Assembly (NCBI GenBank): GCA_032164245.1 | Contig: JAVMKO010000003.1 | Span: forward strand, 46,440,890-46,504,889 | Length of the DNA: 64,000 nucleotides | Source: Sternotherus odoratus | Taxonomy: Eukaryota > Chordata > Testudines > Kinosternidae | Direction: 5' to 3' | Shown: positions 1 to 12,429 of the stretch, piece by piece | How positions within the stretch are numbered: the first letter of the stretch is position 1 | Layout: the number at the start of each line of letters is the position of its first letter | Notes under the pieces: model-generated | What the model saw: only the letters and a program-made list of their open reading frames with translations | Databases searched by the model: none | Told to the model about the DNA's origin: nothing | Made by a program: the position numbers and the translations under genes

Positions 1-1689
1 ATGCTGTCACCAATGTTGTTGTCATTATTGTATGAATAAAGGGCAACAGAACTGTGCTTAACATGTCCTAAGTGAGGGGTTTACCCTCAGATGATAGGAT
101 CTCATTAAGCCAGGGGTTCCAATGCCAGAGCCTGTGAAAGTAAGGGGGGTGGGGAGTCTCCCTAAGGGTCCCTGATCTGGTTTAAGCTGTTCCTCCCCAC
201 TATTCAAAGAAAGGGCTAAATAGGTTTTATTAGGAGTCTCTTTGTTATTTTAAATGCTCAATCAGAGCTGAAATCAGTTATGGTGGCACTACCTGCCCAC
301 CCTGCGAAGAGCTAAAAATCACTGAGAGCTGAACTCACCTGGCAAATGGTACAGCCCTCTTTCTCCAAAAATTCAAAATCACTCCTAGTCCTCCACTGTG
401 TTCCTATCACCTTTCCTGTCCCTCTGTTTAAGATTTTTCTCTTTCACTGTACCTGCTTCACTGCTGTTGAAAGTAGGTCCCTTATTCTGGGCCTAAATAG
501 CTGCTGAATTCTCTTGAAAATATTGTCCTTATTCTTGTTGTGCATCAAGACTTCACCTGCAAAAGGGGGCTAATGATACTTTGTCATCCCTCTCTTTGTC
601 TTTTAGGTTTTTGCCCTTTGAGGGCGAGTATGTCTCTTAATATGAATGTACACATTGTCTAGCACAAGAGTGCCCCAGTCATAGAACCCATCACTAAGCA
701 CTACTATAAGAGAAACAAGTACTTTGACTATTCAGTTTTATTAATAATATTAATAATTTTTTCTGAACCTGCCTTGATTCAGTTATCTTGTCCTTATTTA
801 ATATATTATATGAAAAACTTTAGCTGTATGTAAACTTTATTCAATCGTATCTTTTAGATTATAGGCCTTACTTTTTTAGCCCTTTTTACTGACTCTTAAT
901 CACTAGCCAAAATCTGAACCAAACCCTGTGCCATTGCCTTCACTGTGGAATTTATTTTCCAATTATTGCCTGTAATTCATCTGGGCCTGGAGCTTTCATC
1001 ATCTTTTAGTAATTCTGATGATCCCATTTTCTGTTCTCATACAATGGTAAAAGCCATTAAACGTGCCATTTTTTATTTCTTGGAAATGGATTCCAGTCTT
1101 TTTGGGACATTATCCATTTCTCTGCTGAATCAATTAGGTGAAGGAATAATTTAAGTTGCAAGTAATATCAACAGTGTCTATGAAGTGTTACACAATGAAC
1201 CTTCTTATTCTGCAACATTAATAACTTATTTTCATGCCTGCTATGTGTGTTACCAGCTCCCTCAGCATACAATAGATTTTCCTTAAGCACCCCATAGTTT
1301 CCTCTCTCTCTGCTTTAATGTTATTCCATTTGATTTTAACTAGCATACCCTGCATCTTATCCATAGAGGCCTCTTTCTGACTCTTCACACTGGAAATGAA
1401 GAAGGGTCCAAATCCAGCAAGCTGTTCAATGGAGTGGAGTCCTTTGCCTTCACAGAGACTGCAGTGAGCACTGGAATCCACCCTGATGCTAGCACTTGCA
1501 TGTTTGCGGCAATGGTTCCACAGATAGAAGACAGTTTAATTAAAAAACAGGAAACAAAAGAAAGAACCTTGCAAATATCTAAATGTAAATATTTCTCCAA
1601 TATATTTACTGTAAAGTAATGCAGGTAGGTAAAATCAGCCAATAAAGGAACCTATACTGTTCCCATTGATATAAGTAGGCCTGTCATGA
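1..1689. other. Unassigned non-coding sequence
   Basis: No element ends, tandem repeats or credible exons were recognised. The open frames here are short (under 90 codons), overlap on opposite strands and look like chance frames. Confidence 0.5.
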
Positions 1690-2345
1690 GTGTGAAGTGC
1701 CTTGGAGTGCTGTTTTGCCAGTTAGGAGTTAACTGAACAGGAGAGAAGGGTGACGTCAGAGTACACTACCTGGAAAAAACCAGGAAGTTAGTTAGTTCAT
1801 CCGGAGGATTTCAGGCTGACTCGAGCTCTTTTCCAGCTATGGAAACCCATCTCCTCCTTTTCCCTCATATATCCATAAGTTAGATGAACAGTAAGTAGAG
1901 CTATTGATTTCATAAGCTTTGTACCTGATTTAAAGTGTCACTAACCTCCTCAGAGGAAGAAATCTTGAGGGAGGGGTTAGAAAGCTTTATATCTGTGAAG
2001 TTGTATTAGTTGTATGGTTTATTCTTTTTTATATTAAACTTTTTATACCTATAAGAATTGTCTGTAGTTCCAATGAAGTTGTCCTAGCTTTGGATTTGGC
2101 AGGCACAGCTAGTGAGCCTGTGTGCTGCGTTCTCTCTCTCTCTCCTAGGCTGGAAAGGGAGGGGTGGAGCAGTGTCTGAGTGTCCCAATCTCTCAGGAAG
2201 AGGGAGGGGGAGTTTGCGGTGTTCATGTGCCCCCTCCAGGGTTTTGGAGATTCACATGAATGGTGGCAGCGTGGTCCCAATCCCCAACTGGTAGAGTGTG
2301 TGTTTTTTGGGGAAAAGATTTAACTTAGGCTGGGAAAGTATCTTA
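1690..2345 (+). mobile_element. LTR retroelement 5' portion: LTR-like block plus leader
   Basis: Seen: a possible polyadenylation signal ATTAAA near 2033, a CT-rich stretch at 2131-2146, and a primer-binding-site-like TGGTGGCAGCGTGG beginning at 2261. LTR retroelements carry a tRNA-complementary site starting TGG just downstream of the LTR's terminal CA; here a CACA lies 4-8 bases upstream. Inference: this is a degraded LTR (about 1690-2256) followed by the primer site and leader of a Ty3/gypsy-type or retrovirus-like element. No gag, protease or polymerase frame follows within the next kilobase, so the copy is not coding. The left boundary is uncertain because no matching 3' LTR or TSD was found. 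Confidence 0.4.
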
Positions 2346-2769
2346 CAGTTAAGTGGTCATAGAAGAGACCCCCCCCCCCTCATTTACCCTAGAGTTTAGA
2401 ATGGGGGAAGGTTTTCTCTTCACAAGGCCCAAAAGCGGACCCAGAGGAACTAATTTTGTGACAGATAGGGCAACTTCCTGCAATATCTTGGATAGACCAT
2501 ACTGTATTAACTATATAACTAGTTTATGTATCATTGTGAGCTAGGGACTGCATGCACTCCACAAAATGGCTACCACAGCACCTCCAGGAAGTGAACGCAA
2601 TAGGGGATGATTAAAGCAAATCACTCAGGTGGTAACACTTCCAGAAAAGTATCACCTCCTGGGGTGGCTCATATATTCTGATATATTCAGATTCAAACTG
2701 GATTTTCTGGTGACCAGCAGACATTGATGAACAGTTTGACATTTGTCCTGGCTCTTGACCTAAAGTCTC

Positions 2770-3480
2770 ACGTGAACCTGTAACCTGAGTGTAGCAGGGC
2801 AGCGAATCATCCCTGCGGTGCCTCCTGCTGGTCCGTCCAGGAATTAGCTTACCAGCATCTGGAGAGCCCTCTGCAGGCCGATGTCCCGCTTTCTGCTCTG
2901 GCCCAGAGTCCCTCCCAGACCCTGGTGCCCTCTTCCCTTGGGTGCTGCACCCCTGCAATACCCCCTCAGATCTTGGGGTCTCCCCTCCCAGGGAACCCCC
3001 ACACTCTATCCCCACCTTGCCTCAGTCTAGGCAACTGCCAGTCACCATTTGCCCCCATTCACTGAGGCAGACTGCTTCTGCCTCTAGAGCCATGGGCTGC
3101 CCCCTGCAACTCTAGTACCCCTTTGGGGGCTTTCTCCTAGGCCATGCAGTCTGGGGGTTTCTAGGCTAGAGCTTCCTTTAGCCTCTCCTGCCTTGCCCCA
3201 GCCCTGCTTCCCTCTGGGTACCTGCTCCAGCCCCTAGCAGCTAGGCTTGTCCACCTCTGCAGACAGAGGAGACTCTCTCTCAGGCCCCTGCCCCTCAGCC
3301 CTTTTATAAGGGCCTGGTCTGTTTGGGGTGTGGCCACCCAGCTGAGCCTACTTCCCAATCATCCCAGCTTCCCTCTCAGCCTGGGAGCTGCTTCCTCCCA
3401 GACATAGCCCTTCCCAGGGCTGTTTTAAACCTTCTCCACTGGAGTGGGGCAGTCACCCCACTATACTGAGGAAAAAACCC
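2770..3480 (-). mobile_element. GC-rich LTR-like block, antisense
   Basis: The block is much richer in GC than its flanks. On the minus strand it carries a TATA-like CTTATAAAAGGGC around 3300-3312, followed by a CT/GA-rich leader, as in retroelement LTRs. Open frames at 2611-3015 and 3161-3358 on the minus strand show no recognised domain and probably reflect GC-rich sequence. Boundaries and family are inferred from composition and the TATA-like site only. Confidence 0.35.
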
Positions 3481-4440
3481 AGTTTGGGGGTTTGAAGGAC
3501 TAACAACTGTTGGAGTTGGGAGTGACCTCTGATAAGCATTTTTGCATGTATGTAGGTGGTCTAATTGTTTTTATCTGCTTTCTCTATGATGCATTTTTCT
3601 TAAGAAAAAATGTGCTTGCTTAAAAGGAGCTGTGTGGTCACTTGTAGTTTCTGGAAATACACTGCTTATAGCCTTCAGAGAGAAATCAAAGCACAGGATC
3701 TGGACTTTTAGGCAGACTGGCTTGCTGGGGATATCACAGTGTAGGTCAGAATTCCGTGCAGCCTTAAAGCCCCTGGTCAGAAGGGAGTGAGATGCTGGTT
3801 TACACCCAAAAGAAGTGAGAGCTGGGAGCCATAAATCTTTAAGTGGGGGTTTTCAAGGGCCACAGAGTGAGAAATACAGACACAGTTACCCTGAAACTGT
3901 AACATGTTACTCATTCCATCATGTAGTACTTCCACTTCCCATTTAACTCTTGAAGCACTCCAGTGAGGAACCTGAATGCAAATTAATTTTTTACAGTTCC
4001 TTTCAGCCTCTTTTATTTAGATGCTTATTGCATTCTGCATCCCATCTCTTCAAATCAATTGACACCTTCATTTGAAATTCCAGACATTGCTTTTCCCATG
4101 TCTCTTCCAGGCATCTCCAAAACCAGATTATCAGACAAAGAGAAATGAAGTTTGTAAAATAGAATATTTATTTATCTCAAGACAAACAGTAAAGTGAAGT
4201 GGTGACATCAGTACTTGGCATAAATATGCCTCTTAATCAGGAAAGCAGCAGGACTTTTTCTGTTTATATGATGATAATGTCCCCAAGGCTTTATTTTTCA
4301 ATTTCAAAGTCCCAGTTGCTGGCTTCTTAGTTTTGAAGATGCAGCCAAGCTATTAAAAAAAAAGTTTTAAACCATTAGTATTGACCTTAAAAATAACCAC
4401 TCAATGAACAGGTCATCGTACAGTGTCTCATTGTACATAT
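3481..4440. other. Unassigned, possibly retroelement-derived
   Basis: The part at about 3600-3910 has a composition unlike the AT-rich DNA after it and may be an internal fragment of the neighbouring LTR elements. The part at 3911-4440 is AT-rich with no recognised element. Confidence 0.3.
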
Positions 4441-4479
4441 AGTTTGGAGCTCGCTGGGGAAATGGAGAGAGGCCCAGAG

Positions 4480-5170
4480 CCAGGGCCTGGGCTCCCTACC
4501 CCCACAAAATGGACCTGACTGAGGAGTCCTGTTTTCTGTACTGTGGCAGGGTGGGCTTGACCCAGCCTGCCGCCCCTTTAAGAGGGAGCAGAAGCCCTCT
4601 GCAAACCTCCCTGACAGGAAGGCTAATTAGCCACCTGAGGTGCAGGCCAATCAGCCTGCATGAGTTTCACCTGGCAGCCTCCTCTGGGGGATATAAGGCT
4701 GCCAGGAACGAAGCCCAGTGTGGTGGTGGCGGTGGCATGAGCTATCAAGAGCTGAGTGTGTTGTGTTTGAGCTATCAAGAGCTGAGTGTGTTGTGTGAGC
4801 TATCAAGAGCTGTGTTTGCATTATTGTATTAGGGGCTGAACTATATAGAGTTTGTAGAGCCAGAACCTGTGGAGCTATTGAGAGCTGTAAACTGTAGATG
4901 CTGATAGAGCTGTAACTAGGACTGCACTGTTTTAAGCTGTATATATTGGTGGCGGGGTCCTGCACTGTAAATTAAAGAACACTGTTTGGAGCAAAGAAGG
5001 GTTTCCTGCCTGTGTTCCTGAGGGGGGTGAGAAGGCGGTCTGTCACAGTACCTACAAGCTCTGTTTTGGACTGTGTTCCTGTCATCTAATAAACCTTCCA
5101 TTTTACTGGCTGGCTGAGAGTCACGGTGAATTACAGGAAGTGGGAGATACTGGACCCTGACTCTCCCACA
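4480..5170 (+). mobile_element. LTR-like retroelement block with TATA box, internal tandem repeat and AATAAA
   Basis: Seen: a TATA-like GGGATATAAGGCTGCC near 4688, a 28-30 bp tandem repeat just downstream (4739-4822), ATTAAAGAAC near 4971 and a CTAATAAACC polyadenylation signal near 5085. TATA box followed a few hundred bases later by AATAAA is the usual U3-R-U5 order of an LTR. The open frame at 4509-4832 crosses the promoter-like part and has no recognised domain. Inference: a solo LTR or LTR end in plus orientation. No TSD was identified, so the boundaries are approximate. Confidence 0.45.
4739..4822 (+). repeat. Tandem repeat, 28-30 bp unit, about 2.8 copies
   Basis: Units start at 4739, 4769 and 4797, each beginning GAGCTATCAAGAGCTG. 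The first is 30 bp and the second 28 bp (it lacks two T), while the third decays after about 18 bases. The array lies about 50 bp downstream of the TATA-like box of the enclosing LTR-like block. Confidence 0.85.
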
Positions 5171-5199
5171 CTCATTACACTTACAATTAGGCTTGGAAG

Positions 5200-6480
5200 A
5201 ATTCAATTTTTTTTTGGTAAATTTGATTAATAAGATTTGTTTTTTAAGCTTCCCCCCACCCTATTTTTATGGATTTAAATTTTCACAGAATATCAGGGAG
5301 GTGTCAGAATTATTCAATGATTGTAGGTGCTTAGATTCATAAAGTTAAAGCATTCTAAATCATTAAAACACAAATTGGCAACATCACATGTCAAAATATA
5401 CTAAGTCAATATCCTTTAATCAACAAATCATACCTGTTTTTATTAATCATCCACTGCTCCATTTGTAACAAGTCTAATTCAAAAGTCCAAATCACTGTAT
5501 TTTGACTGTAAGTTCTCAAAATTTCTCAAAATAAGGTAAAATTTCCTTATTTTACCTATCTGTAAATTTGTATTTGTATCAATAGAAATATAGTGTTGTT
5601 GGATTGCATGTATGTGTGTGGTTAAATTGATGTTTATCAACATTTACCAAGGAAAATCTAGTCCTTCCGAGCCTACTTAAAATGTAGAGAGCCATAGAGC
5701 ACACTATGGTATATTGGCTTTTGGACCAGAGGATTTATTGTGCTAGAAAGTAATTCATGAGAAGAACTCATAACTTAAAATCAATCCACTCTTATTGTCA
5801 GAGACACTTTCTAACCAGAACAGAAGGCATGGTCCATGCACCAAGGACTGTACATTCTACACAAGACAAAGAAAACACCAAGAGAGAGAAAAGCAATAGG
5901 TTTCTGAGGATGGTTCTGAGTTGAACTCACTGCTCCTGACTGGATAAAATCTGTGAACATTCTATTATTTTTGCTACTCCATCTCCCCCCTCCCCCCTCC
6001 GCTCTGACTTGCTTGTTTGTCACATCCACCTGTTATGTCTCTTTAGTAAAGTGTTAGCCCCTAAGGAAAGAGACTAGGATATATAATAGACCATATTTTC
6101 AATGGGGACATTCCCATAGATTGGCAGAATAACAACTGTTAAATATATTTGGAGATTTGACCTTTTTATATATTTGCATATGGAGATGCATAGGAAAAAG
6201 TCACATTGCATAATTTTCATTATTATGATGACTATCATAATAAAACTTATGGGGGTCCTTTTGTTGCATGTACCTTGAGATGGTCCAGGTACATTTTATT
6301 CCTATACTCTTCCAGTTCCTTCATCTAAAGTAGATGTGTACAGCAACTTCTCTTGTGCTTTGTATTCCTAGAAAATACCCTCACTATTCAGTGTCAAATT
6401 ATATTTTGTAGGTATTTTTGACACAACACAATCCTGGCACTACCTCTACCCTTTGTGTATCTTGAATATCCTATTATAAT
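5200..6480. other. Unassigned AT-rich sequence
   Basis: No element termini or coding signals were recognised. A T/C-rich run with C clusters lies at 5981-6000. Confidence 0.5.
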
Positions 6481-6483
6481 TAT

Positions 6484-6590
6484 TTTTATTAATAACTTGT
6501 ATTATGGTAGCACCCAGGGGCCGCTAGTCAAAGATCAGGAGCCCATTGTCGCAGGCACTACAAATAACACATAGCTACCAACAACTTTAT
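6484..6590 (+). repeat. Old interspersed repeat, MIR/L2-like
   Basis: The stretch starting ATTTTTATTAATAACTTGTA continues TTATGGTAGCACCCAGGGGCC, then a CCATTGTCGCAGGCACTAC motif. The same order (attatttatttgtattatg, gtgctaggttct) recurs at 22712-22830, so this is a dispersed family. Assignment to the MIR/L2 class is from memory. Confidence 0.5.
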
Positions 6591-6599
6591 AACTGTATT

Positions 6600-7570
6600 G
6601 TTGGTCATCTCACCATGATTGTTTGAATCCCACCAGTTGGGGCGAGTTGTTTCAGTTTGTTTTTCCCTATTCTTTATTTCTGTGTATAAGCACCCCACCA
6701 ATCCCCCAAAAGAACATATAAGCACAGAGAAAATAAAGAATATTTATACTACCTTGCTGAAGGTAGGATTTAGCTCAGTGGAGCTTTATCTGATATTAAG
6801 GAGTACTGGTTCAGAATCATGATTAACAAAACGTCTTTCAATTAATCAGCAACTATGCAAAATATCATTCATGTTTCGCAGGTGAGAATATCAATGCTCA
6901 TATGGAAAGAGCATGTGACATAGTCACGATCAGAGGATCCCAGGAACAGTGGGATTTTAGAAGAGAAAAATATTGTACTGAGAACAGTGGTGGATTCCTC
7001 TTTGTTAAGAATATTTTGACATGATAAATAACTACTAAATAGTCAGTGTTACACCATAAAAAGTCTCAAAATTTATGGCCACTTTATGTGCAGCCAGAAT
7101 GCCTGGCCACATACATACATTAACTGTTCCATTATAAATTAATTTGATAGATTCCTTGTGTTAAAATCGTTTCTTTTAAGCTGCAAAAAACACTTGAAAT
7201 GTCCCCATTTGGCAGAGACATAGACTTTAATTTCTGTTACAACCCCCTTGGGCATGTGAACAAGTTTTGTATGATATTTTACACTTAACTGGAGCTATGC
7301 TAAAGAGAAATTGCGAATTAAGAGTATTTCCAAACACAAGAAGCTCACAAGTATATCTATTGTGTCAGTTTACTTTCATGCTTTTCTGTGGACAATGGCA
7401 ATATGTTAGAATTACATGAGTAGCATGGAAATAGTGTTAATTGAAAGAAAGAAAATGTATTTAGAAGCAGATTAGTCTCTAAAGGAAATGTTTTCCAAAT
7501 TTTCCATTACAGGCAAGTGGGTCTTGAAGATGGTTGCTTTCTGCAGTGCTATTTCTGACATTAATATAAG
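6600..7570. other. Unassigned AT-rich sequence
   Basis: Nothing was recognised. The 67-codon open frame at 6619-6822 has no visible domain. Confidence 0.5.
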
Positions 7571-7579
7571 TATATATAG

Positions 7580-7887
7580 CAGGGGTCAGCAACCTTTCAG
7601 AATTGGAGTGCCAAATCTTCATTTATTCACTCCAATTTAAGGTTTCGCATGCCAGTAATACATTTTAATGTTTTTAGAAGGTCTTTTTCTATGTCTCTAA
7701 TACAGAACTAAACTATTGTTGTATGCAAAGTAAATAAGGTTTTTTAAATGTTTAAGAAGCTCAGTTTAAAATTAAATTAAAATGCAGAGTCCCCCAGATT
7801 GGTGGCCAGGAGCCGGGCAGTGTGAGTGCCATTGAAAATCAGATCGTGTATGGCCTCAGGCACACGTGCCATAGGTTGCCTACCCCG
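7580..7887 (+). mobile_element. Non-autonomous hAT DNA transposon with 8-bp TSD
   Basis: The 308-bp element starts CAGGGGTCAGCAACCT and ends AGGTTGCCTACCCCG, an imperfect terminal inverted repeat (TIR). It is flanked on both sides by the identical 8-bp duplication ATATATAG (7572-7579 and 7888-7895). An 8-bp TSD and CAGGGGTC-type ends are the hallmarks of the hAT superfamily. It has no transposase frame, so it depended on a partner for movement. Orientation is arbitrary. Confidence 0.92.
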
Positions 7888-7899
7888 ATATATAGTAAT

Positions 7900-9385
7900 G
7901 TGTGAATGAAATGTGCAATGCCTGTTGACACATTGTAGATAGTACAAGAGCACTGTGTAGTCTCCTAGGAGAGTATAGTGTTGAAATCAAGAAGACATAT
8001 AAAATAAAAAGTGAAGTTGCATATCTGGAGTATTTCAGGGGCAGCCAGCATAAGTTGCATTAAGATAGTGTTATAGCATTTTGAGTTCAAGACTTTGTGA
8101 TAATGAGGTGATTTCCCTGGGTTTTTCCTGGTTTATCACTCAATTGTCAAAATGTTTCCTTCCCAACATGTCTAAATACTTTAAAATCATGTTACAATTC
8201 TTTTAAAAATATATTTTGTGAACTATCTATGGTATAAATGTGAACTGTCATACACAATAGAGTATGTGCTTATAACATGAATAAGCCTGATTTCAAGTGA
8301 GTTGCCAGACATTTGGTTGAAAGGGCAGTAGTCTCCAGCACCCGAGAATCTTGTAAGCTCAACAACACTCTAGCTGTGTGATCCATAGTATAAAAGATGG
8401 ACCCAAACCTAAGCCATGGGCTCCAATACTTCCAAATGTCATGGCTATCCTAGCAGCATAATGGGCAAAACCAAATCTCTGAATATGGATGTGTATAGTG
8501 GGCTAAACCAAAATTCTAGCTATGGATACTCACATTTTGGGAATGTTCACTCCATGTTCTGGATTTGGATCCAAATACTGTGGGATGAGTCCAACTCTCT
8601 GACGGAGAATATATAATTGTTATGATTGCAAGTACCAACTTTTGGCAATTGGAATTTATGTCGGTATGGTTCCATAATTAAACACATCAGATTCCCTCCT
8701 ACAAACCAAAAAAACTTTATAGTAAAAAATACTGGTGAAATTCAACTTTTATCTATTGTGATTCAAAGATTAATCAGCAAATTGAAATCATGTGAAAATA
8801 TTTATTTAGAAAATAGACTTGCTCCTGGAAACCTTCCTTCTGGGTGAATGATTTACATATTCTTCTGTGTATCCTTGCAATGAATTGGAGTTTGACACAC
8901 TCCACTTAATGATTATTGATTACAGATCTTTATTAGCTAAGGCAGGCTCCAGAGGTCCCATGAAGAATTACTTAATTGGATTAGGGCTAGATATTTCCTT
9001 AGAGCAAGCAAATGTGCTGGGTGAAATGTGACTGGGAATTATCTAGGAAGGGAAACAGCTGCAAAGTATATTACCCTCTGTCACATAGCAAGTGGGGAGG
9101 TCTCTGTGGTAATGCCTCCACACATATTAATTAAAATGGATAAATGCCTGCTCACAGTGGGGTGGACTGTGGCAATAATACAGAAATATGGTCACAGAGT
9201 AGTGCAGGGAAAGCCAGCAGAGGAACGAGGACTCCATTCGTATGGTAGGGAATCTGCTCAACAGCTTAGATGGTTATACATAAATGTAAGGAGTAGTGGG
9301 AATTTTTTTCCCCTTTCTCTGTAGCATGAGTCATGGGTTACTTGCAGGTTTAAATTAGCATAAATGGTGGATTTTCTGTAATTTC
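7900..9385. other. Unassigned sequence
   Basis: No element was recognised. The plus-strand frames at 8416-8616, 8626-8847 and 9028-9324 are short, lack recognisable domains and are treated as chance. Confidence 0.45.
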
Positions 9386-9387
9386 AA

Positions 9388-9540
9388 GTCTTTAAAACAT
9401 GATTTGAGGACTTCAGTAACTCAGCCAGAGGTTAGGGGTCTATTACAAGAATGGGTGGGTAAGGTTCTGTGACCTGCAATGTGCAGGAAGTCAGCCTAGA
9501 TGATCATGATGGTCCCTTCTGGCCTTAAAGACTGAATCTA
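9388..9540 (+). mobile_element. CR1-type LINE 3' fragment
   Basis: The segment contains the 3'-region signature GATCATGATGGTCCCTTCT followed by GGCCTTAAAGACT, preceded by ATGATTTGAGGACTTCAGTA. A close match to the signature lies at 53167-53198. CR1 LINEs are usually 5'-truncated, so isolated 3' tails like this are expected. Confidence 0.65.
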
Positions 9541-9634
9541 AAACATTTATTTCAATCTCTAAGCCCAATTCCTTATGTCTGCACTCTCAGCTGGGAAACC
9601 ACAGTTCAGCAAAGCTGAGAATCTGGGTATGGTT

Positions 9635-9721
9635 CTCCTCTCACACTAGTTTTTTTCTGGTGTAAATTCCTTTGATTTCAGTGGAGTTGCTCCTGATTTA
9701 CACTGATGTAAGTGAGAGGAG
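9635..9721 (+). repeat. Short palindromic repeat
   Basis: The outer arms CTCCTCTCAC and GTGAGAGGAG are exact reverse complements. The inner arms GGTGTAAATTCC and CTGATTTACACT pair imperfectly around the core TTGATTTCAGTGGAG. It belongs to the palindrome family with an ATTGACTTCAATGG-like centre described in the findings. Confidence 0.7.
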
Positions 9722-10680
9722 TATTGGACATACAAGGGCAACTTGCATGTATCAGGACTTCTTCCATGATCCAGGCTTAAAGAATACAACCTTATGTAAT
9801 GTACAAGGTCAAGGGGATGTATGGCTAGAACTCAGTGGAAATACTCACAGTGATAAGTATTAATTTTGATAGTTTGTGTTTGCAGGACTGACTCCTGAGA
9901 TTGAAGACACAGACAACAAAACTTGTTTTTAAAATGCCAGCGTTTAAATATTAAATAGTAATAATCATTGCATATCAATGCCACAGATTTTTTGATAACA
10001 TTGTTTAAATAACTAAGCATTATTTACATCAATCATTTTTATTATGTATATCTGTCCATATCAAATCAAACACATATTGTGTTCAATTCTGCCTTGGTTT
10101 TGCATCAGAAATTCCAACTGATTTTGGGGCATGTAAGGAATACCAGATTAAACCCTGTGTTGAATAACATTTATCAAAATAAATGTGACATTGTATACAG
10201 CATTGAAGAAGTGCTATTTCTTGGAGACCCAATTCAGTAAAAGACATGGCAAAGTTCTTACACTGCAGATGCCATTTTTGGGGGACTTCTGCAGCCTGGC
10301 ATAGAACACAGACATACTTTTTTACTATATCTGGCAACTAAATTGCTCTACATGGAGACTTTCAATATGTTGTAGTCTCTAGACTATACCTAGTGTAATT
10401 GTATGTCGGAGACGGTGATGTATAAACTTTCAAATAATTAAAATAAAATTATTGGCTTGTAAAATGTCTTTAATTTTATTGGTGTCATTTTTTCGAATTT
10501 GCATCCCTGCCATACATGTTTGGCAGGTGGTTGATGTTATGTCAGTCACAAAAGGGGGGAGTTTCTGCAAATACTAATATACACACACACATAGTTCTCT
10601 TTTATACCTGGGCACCTGACACAGTTTCCCCCTTCTTTACGTTTACTGCCAATGAAATTTAATGACTAAGTGGATGACTC

Positions 10681-10737
10681 AGTGCCCATTGAAGTCAATG
10701 GAGAGCCTGCCACTGACTTCAATAGATTTTGGCTCTG
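10681..10737 (+). repeat. Short palindromic repeat
   Basis: CCATTGAAGTCAATGGAGAG faces CCACTGACTTCAATAG about 12 bases later. Each half holds the TTGAAGTCAATGG or TGACTTCAAT core. Confidence 0.6.
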
Positions 10738-10739
10738 GT

Positions 10740-11939
10740 CCTCATAGCACGGACAGGTTCAGCTTTGTCATGGAATCCGCTTTTACTCCTCATTCCTGAA
10801 GGGCCACATTCTTATTTTATTCCCAGACAGGAAACTATGTTAAGTTGGAGCTCAGGCTAAGAGTACATGGCAATAATTAAGGGTAAAAAGAAAACATTAT
10901 AAGTACGTTGTAATTATCCCCAAACCAAGCACTACACACCCAGGGAATTCAGACATAAAAATTTACACATAAAGGAAATCCAAATATATTAAGGCATGGC
11001 AATGTACAATTAAGACACTCAAACAACTACACTATCCCTGTAATTATAAGTGCATAAACACTAAAATACTATAGTCGTAAGCAAATGTTCATTGCATGGT
11101 GTCATAACAACAAGGGTGAAGCCTTGCTTTCAGAGAAAAGCTCAGTTCAACTTTAACTATGGAGTCATGACCCAACTTTCATAATTGCTTCCCTTCAGCA
11201 AAGATTACTAGTCTGATAGCCCTTGTGCTGTTTCATTAGGCGATTTTGTTTTGTGGAACACACGGTGGTCTAACACATGGGTCGTAGACTCAGATACCCC
11301 AAAGTGAAAAGAGGCAGAAGACAACTCAGGAACATTAGAAATGGGGGGGGGGAGGGAAAATGCAATTAATATTTAGCCCAGGAGGAACTGAAATAACTAA
11401 AGTTCAATAAATTACCACAGCAATTTCATGACAATGTAGCTTCCAGCTAAAGTAAACCGGTCTGAGCTGAACAAAAATAACCTTGTCTAAACTGAACAGA
11501 AATATTTCAGGGCTGATGTGGACCAGGCTAAATGCCGTTTTCCAGACCTGGAGAAGGCCTCCATCTAATCCAAGCTCCTATGTTAGAATAACTCTTTCAA
11601 AGGTGGGGCAAAATTTGTTGTTCCTGAACCTCTGAACTCCAGCCAATCAGCAATCACTCTCAATGGCAGACCACTTTGTCAGAGTATACAGTTGTTCATG
11701 AGGTACTAAGATAAGACCATTAAACTCATTTTAATTGTCACCTAAAAGAGGATTCAGATCAGTTCCCCAAAGATGAAAGTCTTGTGTAGGAACATAACTG
11801 GCCAACCCTCTCCTACCTAATGTCAGGAAATCCAACCAAGGTACACCAAATATAGCCTCCCCTCCATCCGGGTGGCAGCCTGCCATGTCACAATTAAGCC
11901 TCTTCTTTAAAACAAATAAAAACATATGTGCATCTACTG
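10740..11939. other. Unassigned sequence
   Basis: No element termini were recognised. A G-run lies at 11343-11354. The minus-strand frame at 11731-12048 overlaps the gag-like remnant and has no recognised domain. Confidence 0.4.
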
Positions 11940-12260
11940 AAACTCCCTCTTGGAACCTGACCATCTCTGTATGAAGGTTTTCCCGAGGGAAATTTCCCTC
12001 AAGGATGCAGCTGAGTTTGCAATTAAGCAGGCTGAACAAATTTCCCACCTATGGACTCAGTTCAATGCAACCAGTGCATTAAAAGTGCAAACTGCACCTT
12101 CCTCGGTTAGCGGGGCTGCTGAACCTAGGGCTGTTCACCTCCAAAAGAGAAGAGTTCACACTGCTGTGCTCCCTTAGGGATTCTACCAAGGATGCCGTAG
12201 AGGTAGAACTCGTATGTCCCTGGGCTGCTGTACACCAGGACACTTTGTGCATGCCAGGGA
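11940..12260 (+). pseudogene. Possible gag-like retroelement remnant
   Basis: The plus-strand frame at 11950-12177 and the frame at 12214-12417 together resemble the C-terminal part of a retroelement Gag. First comes a helix-like stretch (KDAAEFAIKQAEQ), then a basic linker, then a degenerate zinc-knuckle-like GCCTPGHF near 12222-12246. The usual CCHC knuckle (C-X2-C-X4-H-X4-C) is broken and a frame change and a stop lie between the two parts. Inference: a fragment of an old LTR retroelement. The similarity is weak and could be chance; no protease or reverse transcriptase was found nearby. Confidence 0.3.
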
Positions 12261-12429
12261 AGCTAAGGTTGTAGGCAACATTTGTTATTGCAGTTCTCTC
12301 TCAAATGCACTTTCTATTAGGGATGGCCAGAAAGCACTCATTCTGTTTTGGAAAAATGTCAAGGTTCAGATTTTGTTCTTGCTCCATATTGGAACAAAAA
12401 TTAGAACTTTTGAATGAATTTATGCAAAA

